Positions 50,852 through 55,575 of a stretch of 55,575 bases of DNA are shown piece by piece. Position numbers and translations under genes: made by a program. The notes beneath the pieces are model-generated. The model did not search any database, was not told the origin of the DNA, and saw nothing but the letters and a program-made list of their open reading frames with translations. The DNA lies in contig CANEDJ010000004.1 in the NCBI GenBank assembly GCA_947426265.1, positions 1 to 55,575 on the forward strand, written 5' to 3'. Source of the stretch: MGBC102946 sp022793145 (lineage in GTDB: Bacteria; Bacillota_I; Bacilli_A; RF39; UBA660). Each line of letters begins with the position of its first letter. Positions within the stretch are counted from its first letter, which is position 1.

Positions 50852-51199
50852 TTAAAAACTATTTTGTAAACAACTATCATAATAATCATCATCAAACCAG
50901 TAGCCATAAACACATGTATCACCTGACCATTTTCCGCCTGCACTAATGCAACAAGACTTTTTAGAAGAATGATTCTCAAAACTATTTGCTTCATCAAATT
51001 CTTCTACAACCGCTACAAAAAACCAGAAAAACATAATTAATGTAACACCAACTACACCTACTATAATTGCAATTATTAAATTTTTATCTAAATCTTTTGG
51101 TTTTGATGTAGAAGCATGCTCTACTCTTTTACCACAATTTAAACATGCATAAGCACCTTCTTTTAATTCATTTCCACAATTTCCACAAAACTTTGCCAT
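50852..51199 (-). CDS. Zinc-ribbon membrane protein with a Cys-rich outer tail
   Basis: The 115-residue protein starts MAKFCGNCGNELKEGAYACLNCGK, a four-Cys zinc ribbon (CxxC...CxxC). A basic linker leads to one membrane helix (about 43-66), then an acidic segment and a tail with five further Cys (KKSCCISAGGKW, GDTCVYGYW, YYDSCLQ). The tail probably lies outside and may be disulfide-linked. No known function; shares its ribbon with the 51675 gene product. Confidence 0.8.
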   Translation of the reverse strand: MAKFCGNCGNELKEGAYACLNCGKRVEHASTSKPKDLDKNLIIAIIVGVVGVTLIMFFWFFVAVVEEFDEANSFENHSSKKSCCISAGGKWSGDTCVYGYWFDDDYYDSCLQNSF

Positions 51200-51228
51200 A
51201 AAATCACTTCCTACTAATAGTATAACAT

Positions 51229-51263
51229 AAAAAAAAGAAATATGTGAGAAACCACTTATTTCT
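51229..51263 (-). terminator. Terminator after the DUF2752 gene
   Basis: On the minus strand AGAAATAAGTG and CACATATTTCT (one bulge) are followed by T8. Confidence 0.7.
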
Positions 51264-51284
51264 TTCCATAATTTTTATATTCAA

Positions 51285-51650
51285 TCATATTCCTCTCACA
51301 TTATTCATTACCATATTCAGGAATAGAATAATCAAAATTGGTATGATAAACTTTCCTAATTTTCCAAAAAAGAAATCTGTTTTCTTTTTATCTTTTATAA
51401 TATCATAAATCAAATAACCATTCACAATAATAAAAAATATAAAAACTGGTATCGATAATAAATTATACTGGATCGCTTTCAATAAATTCCCAGATAATAT
51501 AGCTCTAAATCCTCTGGTAAATCCACAAGCTGGACAAGCAATATGAAATACCTGTTTTATCACGCACTCTGTCAAAAGTTGACCAGATAAAATCAAATAA
51601 CACATCACAAATTCTATGACAAATAAAAAACTTTTAAAAATTCTATTCAT
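51285..51650 (-). CDS. DUF2752 membrane protein
   Basis: The 121-residue protein has an N-terminal helix (about 7-25), the DUF2752 signature FHIACPACGFTRGFRAILSGN (CPxCGxTR), and two more helices (about 60-82 and 98-118). DUF2752 proteins are widespread small membrane proteins of unknown role, often beside TM2-domain or zinc-ribbon proteins, as here. Immediately downstream of the TM2 gene, separated by a terminator. Confidence 0.88.
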   Translation of the reverse strand: MNRIFKSFLFVIEFVMCYLILSGQLLTECVIKQVFHIACPACGFTRGFRAILSGNLLKAIQYNLLSIPVFIFFIIVNGYLIYDIIKDKKKTDFFFGKLGKFIIPILIILFLNMVMNNVRGI

Positions 51651-51653
51651 AAT

Positions 51654-51674
51654 GAAAAAAGTCTATTAAGACTT
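51654..51674 (-). terminator. Terminator after the TM2 gene
   Basis: On the minus strand AGTCT TAAT AGACT is followed by six T, directly at the stop codon. Confidence 0.75.
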
Positions 51675-52016
51675 TTAGTTTTCTAAATAATTTCCGTTTG
51701 CATCTTTGTCAATGCTTCCAGTTAAAATTAAAATTCCTTCAATCAATCCCCAGATACTTGAAATTGCTGCTCCGATTCCACAAGTAAGAACAGTTATCAA
51801 TAATTGAGCAACTGCTTTTCCAGTATAACCTAAATAAAAGTTATGTACTCCAAATGACCCTAAGAAAATTCCTAATAATCCAGCAGCGATTTTTGATTTT
51901 CCGCCTCCTTGACCATTTCCATTATTATTTCCTTTTGATACTTGTTTTCCACAATTTAAGCAAATATCTGCTCCATCTTTGATTTCAGTACCACAATTTT
52001 GACAAAATTTTGCCAT
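51675..52016 (-). CDS. Zinc-ribbon plus TM2-domain protein
   Basis: The start is ATG 52016 (MAKFCQNCGTEIKDGADICLNCGK), after GGAGTGAG. A four-Cys zinc ribbon is followed by a Gly/Asn-rich linker and a TM2 domain: KSKIAAGLLGIFLGSFGVHNFYLGYTGKAVAQLLITVLTCGIG and a second helix with WGLIEGILILTG. TM2 proteins are small, two-helix membrane proteins of unclear role. The ribbon is nearly identical in layout to that of the 50852 product. Confidence 0.9.
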   Translation of the reverse strand: MAKFCQNCGTEIKDGADICLNCGKQVSKGNNNGNGQGGGKSKIAAGLLGIFLGSFGVHNFYLGYTGKAVAQLLITVLTCGIGAAISSIWGLIEGILILTGSIDKDANGNYLEN

Positions 52017-52114
52017 ATCTCTCACTCCTTTTTTACAAAGACATTATAACACATTTTTATGTTCTATACAATATTTCTGTTTCTTTTTTATCAGAATATA
52101 TAATTTCCCTATCC

Positions 52115-52435
52115 CTAAATTCCATAAAAACTAAAAATTTCTTCTTTATCTTCTATCACACTAAAAGTAGAATCAAATATCATATCTTTTATATTTTCCC
52201 ATTCTTCTTTTAAGACAATATCATCTATTGTGTTCGAATTATATAATTCATCTAATGAAGAAAATATAATTTCTCCACTTTGTATAGAAGAAGCGCCACA
52301 TCTTTGAAATGTCACATAATCTGCATATTTTATAATCATATAATAATGCTCTTTATTTCTAAAATAAATTTCAATTTCAACTTCCTCTTTACAAGCTTCA
52401 AACAATTTTTTAAATTCCAAATAAGAAATCATCAC
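52115..52435 (-). CDS. Unknown 106-residue acidic protein
   Basis: The protein is acidic and soluble (MMISYLEFKKLFEACKEEVE, then EIIFSSLDELYNSNTIDDIVL and DSTFSVIEDKEEIFSFYGI). The alternating strand and helix pattern resembles small immunity-type proteins, but I cannot place it in a family. It is the last gene of a three-gene operon, starting 12 bp after the DUF4299-like gene. Confidence 0.65.
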   Translation of the reverse strand: MMISYLEFKKLFEACKEEVEIEIYFRNKEHYYMIIKYADYVTFQRCGASSIQSGEIIFSSLDELYNSNTIDDIVLKEEWENIKDMIFDSTFSVIEDKEEIFSFYGI

Positions 52436-52447
52436 CCTATTCCGTCC

Positions 52448-53287
52448 TTACATTTCTATTTGATATGTTTCTAATAATTCTCCCATTTTTTCTTTCTTTA
52501 ATTGAACCAAAAAATGACCACAATCATAGAGATGATCTTTATTAATATTAGAAAGAAAATCTTGATATTTCATAATGCCTTGCATTTTTTCATCAAATAC
52601 AAAAGATATATAAATAGTTTCAATCTTTGTCTTATCTATCATCACAGTTGGTTCCAAAGGGAAAATAGATAAAACATCTTCTGTAAGAGTATAAATTCCA
52701 AGCATTGTATGGTCAGGTTTCTGGTATATAGTTGCACTTCCATAATAAGCATCTATACTTTGCTTTTCTTCTAAAAAAGTTCCTAATTTTTGAAGGTCTT
52801 TAGAGATTAGATACAAATCTTTTTTATCAATTGCAATTGGATTATAAACAGCATACAAAGATAAAGTAGCATATGTTCCATTTTCTAAGTTCTCTTCCAT
52901 CATTTGAAGTGCTCCTATACTGGCATTTCTATCATACTCAATATAACTAGGAATTTGAGTGAGTGAAGAACGTTCACCTTCTCTTTCAAATACTGTTGTA
53001 TGAAACAAGGAACATATTTTTTTCACATAGTCATAAAAAAATAGAATTTCATCTTCACTTGTTGGTAGTGACATTCGTAAATTCACTTTCTTTTTCTTGG
53101 TAGATAGTTCAATCCCTCTTTGCACTTTTTCTTTTCCATAAACAATTGTAAGTTCTCCTGCTTTTCCTTCCATCAAACGAAATTCATCATCCATCACTCC
53201 ATAACTCATTCCTTCAAAAATAAAATCTTCTACATGATATTTCTTAGGTATCATTCTTTTATCTTCGATTGTAACATTAACAGCCAT
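52448..53287 (-). CDS. DUF4299-like protein
   Basis: The 279-residue soluble protein (VTIEDKRMIPKKYHVEDFIF, YGVMDDEFRLMEGKAGELTIVYG, QRGIELSTKKKKVNLRMSLPTSEDEILFFYDYV) follows the layout I remember for DUF4299, a Firmicute-specific family of unknown function. Match is by pattern only. It sits 12 bp from both neighbours, in an operon with a CmpB-like membrane protein. Confidence 0.6.
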   Translation of the reverse strand: MAVNVTIEDKRMIPKKYHVEDFIFEGMSYGVMDDEFRLMEGKAGELTIVYGKEKVQRGIELSTKKKKVNLRMSLPTSEDEILFFYDYVKKICSLFHTTVFEREGERSSLTQIPSYIEYDRNASIGALQMMEENLENGTYATLSLYAVYNPIAIDKKDLYLISKDLQKLGTFLEEKQSIDAYYGSATIYQKPDHTMLGIYTLTEDVLSIFPLEPTVMIDKTKIETIYISFVFDEKMQGIMKYQDFLSNINKDHLYDCGHFLVQLKKEKMGELLETYQIEM

Positions 53288-53299
53288 AATGAAACCTCC

Positions 53300-53938
53300 T
53301 TATTTAAAGTTCACATAATGAAATCCAATTTTTTTATAAATATCGGAAGCTCTTGGTAAATCTAGTAAACGTGCTATTAAAAGGTTATAGATTTCATCAA
53401 ATAAAATAATTGCACAAAAAGAAATAGTAAGTGTTAAAAAGAGTTTTTTAGGAAGAGTTTTTGCGAAATAAAAACAAATTGGCACAATCAAGTAAATTAG
53501 CATCAAACTAGAAAGTCCAAAGAAAAGAACACTTCTGAGACAAACAAAACCACCAATATTTCCAAAGTTTAAAATTTCAGTATTATAATCCCAACAACGA
53601 AAACCATCTCCTAAAACGTACAAGCCAATTCCACCAATGAGTTCTATCATTCCTGAAGAAACAACACTAATTAGAAAGACTTTTAACGGTTTTGAACGGT
53701 GACTGTAAGCAAAAAAGTATACAGCGAGTGCCCCTATTGCATAGATATTAATCCAAGGTAAGAAATTTCCTCCTCTCCAAAAAAATTCGTTCATTCCACC
53801 ATTAAAATAGTAAAATACAAACTCATATAAAAACCCAAATATTCCAGCAATAATAGTAATAAGACAAAATATACCAACCATTGTCATTTTGTCAAATGAA
53901 TGGTTTTGACGAATATATTCTTGATATTTTTCTTTCAT
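53300..53938 (-). CDS. CmpB-like putative ABC-transporter membrane protein (PF06541-type)
   Basis: The 212-residue protein has five or six membrane helices and the motif set of the CmpB-like family: GFLYEFVFYYFNGG, RGGNFLPWINIYAIGALAVY, GMIELIGGIGLYVLG, RCWDYNTEILNFGNIGGFVCLRSVLFFGLSS. Despite the family name no ATPase is next to it and transport is unproven. First gene of the three-gene operon ending at 52115. Confidence 0.82.
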   Translation of the reverse strand: MKEKYQEYIRQNHSFDKMTMVGIFCLITIIAGIFGFLYEFVFYYFNGGMNEFFWRGGNFLPWINIYAIGALAVYFFAYSHRSKPLKVFLISVVSSGMIELIGGIGLYVLGDGFRCWDYNTEILNFGNIGGFVCLRSVLFFGLSSLMLIYLIVPICFYFAKTLPKKLFLTLTISFCAIILFDEIYNLLIARLLDLPRASDIYKKIGFHYVNFK

Positions 53939-54006
53939 GACAATAACTCCTTTTTTAAAATCTTTTAAAAACTATAATGATTATATCATAAAATATTCTA
54001 TTTCGT

Positions 54007-54040
54007 AAAAAAAGACTTCTTTTATTCAAAGCAGTCTTTC
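54007..54040 (-). terminator. Terminator after the CPWC gene
   Basis: On the minus strand AAAGACT and AGTCTTT form a stem with a large loop, followed by a run of T. Confidence 0.6.
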
Positions 54041-54067
54041 AGACAATCATTTCTAATAAAAACTCTT

Positions 54068-54694
54068 TTATTTATTGCAATCTGTACACATACTTAAAGC
54101 GGTATCTACTTGTTTCATATAATCTGTTAATGTTTGTTTTAAATCTTTTACTTCTTCCTCGGTCCAATATTCTTTTGGGTCTTTTAGATTATGTGTATCC
54201 TTTGATGTTTCATAATCATTGCCAATAATCTTTCCTTCTATATGAAAAGATACATTCGGTACATAAATCCATTGTTCCCCTTCTTCATTATATTGTAAAT
54301 GTCCATCTAATAAAGAAATCAATTCTTTATATTTATCCATGTTTTCTTCTTTTACTTTTTTGGTATTACAATAATAAATTTTTTCAATTCCAATTTCTTT
54401 TGCCACTTCATTTAAATATGGAACATAAGCTTGACACCAAGGACATTCTGGATAGCCTAAATAGACAACTCCTGTTCCATGTTCCATAATTTTAATAATT
54501 TCATCTACATTTTTATAAACAAACACATTATCTTCTGTCACATTTTTATATTCAGACGCAAATTGTTTTTGGTCTTGACTGGTTCCTGGTTCTTTTGGCT
54601 TTTCTTCTCTATTGTTTTTATTCCATAGCAAAATACTTCCTAGTCCAATCAGTGTCACCATTAAAACAATCACCAATATCATTTTCTTATTCAT
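54068..54694 (-). CDS. Membrane-anchored thioredoxin-fold protein (CPWC)
   Basis: The 208-residue protein has one N-terminal membrane helix (about 5-24), a polar linker, and an extracytoplasmic thioredoxin-like domain with GYPECPWCQAYVPYL (CPWC) and a cis-Pro in YVPNVSF. The C-terminus has an extra Cys pair (MCTDC). Similar to bacteriocin-transport accessory proteins (PedC/BrcD-like) in style, though no bacteriocin gene is seen. AGGAGGA precedes the ATG; promoter at 54717-54745. Confidence 0.85.
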   Translation of the reverse strand: MNKKMILVIVLMVTLIGLGSILLWNKNNREEKPKEPGTSQDQKQFASEYKNVTEDNVFVYKNVDEIIKIMEHGTGVVYLGYPECPWCQAYVPYLNEVAKEIGIEKIYYCNTKKVKEENMDKYKELISLLDGHLQYNEEGEQWIYVPNVSFHIEGKIIGNDYETSKDTHNLKDPKEYWTEEEVKDLKQTLTDYMKQVDTALSMCTDCNK

Positions 54695-54716
54695 AAAAAT
54701 TCCTCCTTCTATTTTT

Positions 54717-54745
54717 ATTATAAAGAAACCTTAACTGTTTTTCAA
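54717..54745 (-). promoter_or_regulatory. Sigma-A promoter of the CPWC gene
   Basis: Minus-strand TTGAAA (54740-54745) and TATAAT (54717-54722), spacer 17 bp. Confidence 0.8.
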
Positions 54746-54764
54746 TAAAATTTAGCGTTATAAT

Positions 54765-54783
54765 TCTCAACTTGAGGTTGAGA
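54765..54783. promoter_or_regulatory. Palindrome between the XRE gene and the CPWC promoter
   Basis: TCTCAAC TTGAG GTTGAGA, 20 bp upstream of the CPWC -35 box and just after the XRE stop. Without a T tract it is not a typical terminator; it may be an operator, for instance for the neighbouring XRE regulator. Confidence 0.45.
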
Positions 54784-54784
54784 G

Positions 54785-55462
54785 CTATTTACAGTTATCT
54801 TTTAATTGAAGAGGAATTTTATAAGTTGTCATTTTTTTCTCTTGATTGATTGCTTCTATTTCTAAATAAAAACTATTTTCTTGATAAAGTTTACATGTCT
54901 TCTCATAATTATCAACATTAAAATTAACAGTTTCTAAAAACTCTACTAGTGTTAAATTTTCTTTTTCAGAACGATATCTTATCACTTCTTTTTGTACTTT
55001 CCCATCTGTTTCATATAAAATACATTCTATTGCTTTATATTTTTCCTTATCATCTTCCCCACAATAAGTAATGTTTGATATATAAATAGAAGATTTGATA
55101 TCATTGTAAGCCATGCTTCCATAGAGTTTAAAGTTATTACAATTAGAAGATAGTGTTTTAAATTCAAAATGACCTTTTTTGGGATAAAATAGAAAAAGTG
55201 CAATCACAAGAAAAACAATTCCCATGCCAATCCATATAGTGGGTTTCTTTTTCGGAATTTTTGTTTCTAAAAAATCATCTAAATTCATTTGATATTCTTC
55301 ACACATTTGTTTTAAAATTGCAATATCTGGAATGTTCTTTCCATTTTCCCATTTGCTTACAGCCTGATAGGTAACACCATATTTAAGGGCAAACTTTTGT
55401 TGACTTAAGTTTTCTTTTTTTCGAATATCTCGAATAAATTTTCCAATTTTTTCTTGATTCAT
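54785..55462 (-). CDS. XRE-family regulator with a membrane anchor
   Basis: The 225-residue protein has an HTH_3 domain at about 5-59 (IGKFIRDIRKKENLSQQKFA, VTYQAVSKWENGKNIPD), one membrane helix (about 74-92, WIGMGIVFLVIALFLF) and an extracytoplasmic domain of about 130 residues with four Cys. This layout suggests a one-component membrane sensor-regulator. The ATG follows AAGGAGTAGG; an extended -10 lies at 55483. A likely target is the CPWC gene downstream. Confidence 0.9.
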   Translation of the reverse strand: MNQEKIGKFIRDIRKKENLSQQKFALKYGVTYQAVSKWENGKNIPDIAILKQMCEEYQMNLDDFLETKIPKKKPTIWIGMGIVFLVIALFLFYPKKGHFEFKTLSSNCNNFKLYGSMAYNDIKSSIYISNITYCGEDDKEKYKAIECILYETDGKVQKEVIRYRSEKENLTLVEFLETVNFNVDNYEKTCKLYQENSFYLEIEAINQEKKMTTYKIPLQLKDNCK

Positions 55463-55482
55463 GTTACCTACTCCTTTGTAAC

Positions 55483-55488
55483 ATTATA
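55483..55488 (-). promoter_or_regulatory. Extended -10 promoter of the XRE gene
   Basis: Minus-strand TG-G-TATAAT about 20 bp before the ATG; no strong -35. A CAAATCA/TGATTTG inverted repeat (55501-55520) sits just upstream and may be an operator. Confidence 0.5.
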
Positions 55489-55523
55489 CCATAACAAAAA
55501 CAAATCAAAAATATGATTTGCTC

Positions 55524-55557
55524 AGACTGTTGACAAATAATTTTTTGTGAACAGTCT
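55524..55557. terminator. Inverted repeat at the right window edge, possible terminator
   Basis: AGACTGTT and AACAGTCT arms with inner ACAAA/TTTGT pairing are followed by TTTT on the plus strand and by AT-rich sequence on the other. The gene it would serve lies beyond the window. Confidence 0.4.
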
Positions 55558-55575
55558 TTTAAAATTATAAATGTT

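Overview
This is an AT-rich chromosomal segment (roughly 30% GC by eye) from a low-GC, endospore-forming Firmicute. The spore-specific sigma factors SigG and SigE and the SigE-processing protease SpoIIGA are all present. So are Firmicute-type AddAB, a glmS ribozyme and a B. subtilis-like order around ftsA-ftsZ-spoIIGA-sigE. The closest setting I can suggest is an uncultured gut Bacilli/Erysipelotrichia-type lineage; that is inference from gene style only. Nearly all genes use strong AGGAGG-type ribosome binding sites, and most intergenic gaps carry hairpin terminators.

Layout. 1-6665 (minus) is most of a giant secreted Rhs/YD-repeat protein whose C-terminus lies off the left edge; it contains a recent exact tandem duplication. 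6936-10141 (plus) has a broken HD-domain gene, peptide deformylase and an arylsulfotransferase-like protein. 10160-11260 is a divergent ylmC/sigG pair. 11306-12834 holds an unknown protein and a UcpA-like dehydrogenase. 13034-21051 (minus) is a cell-division/cell-wall/sporulation cluster: murG, murB, ftsQ, a degenerate ABC-ATPase-like gene, ftsA, ftsZ, a small membrane protein, spoIIGA and sigE. 21141-27245 has an orphan pilin-like protein, then an ABC exporter (FtsX-type permease, ATPase and a 46-residue membrane peptide) downstream of a two-component system.

27317-30709 (minus) is a compact seven-gene operon of unrecognised small, mostly membrane proteins, three of them paralogues. It is divergent from glmS, which is preceded by a glmS self-cleaving ribozyme. 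32850-35478 encodes a MoxR-like AAA+ ATPase and an unrecognised partner, behind a strong promoter bracketed by two near-identical 23-bp palindromes. 35707-41341 is addAB. 41417-47724 carries two paralogous unknown proteins, a dicarboxylate/amino-acid symporter, a Gre-like factor lacking the catalytic acidic residues, and an overlapping operon for cysteine desulfurase, pentapeptide-repeat protein, thioredoxin and CcdA-like thiol reductase.

47793-55462 is more accessory: a frameshifted prolyl-tRNA deacylase, an FkbM methyltransferase, tRNA-Glu(CTC), a DUF5131/ASCH-like pair, three small zinc-ribbon or DUF2752 membrane proteins, a three-gene operon with a DUF4299-like and a CmpB-like protein, a CPWC thioredoxin-fold protein and a membrane-anchored XRE regulator.

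The best candidates for something undescribed are the seven-gene small-protein operon (27317-30709) and the palindrome-controlled AAA+ pair (32850-35478). No CRISPR array, insertion sequence or rRNA was seen.
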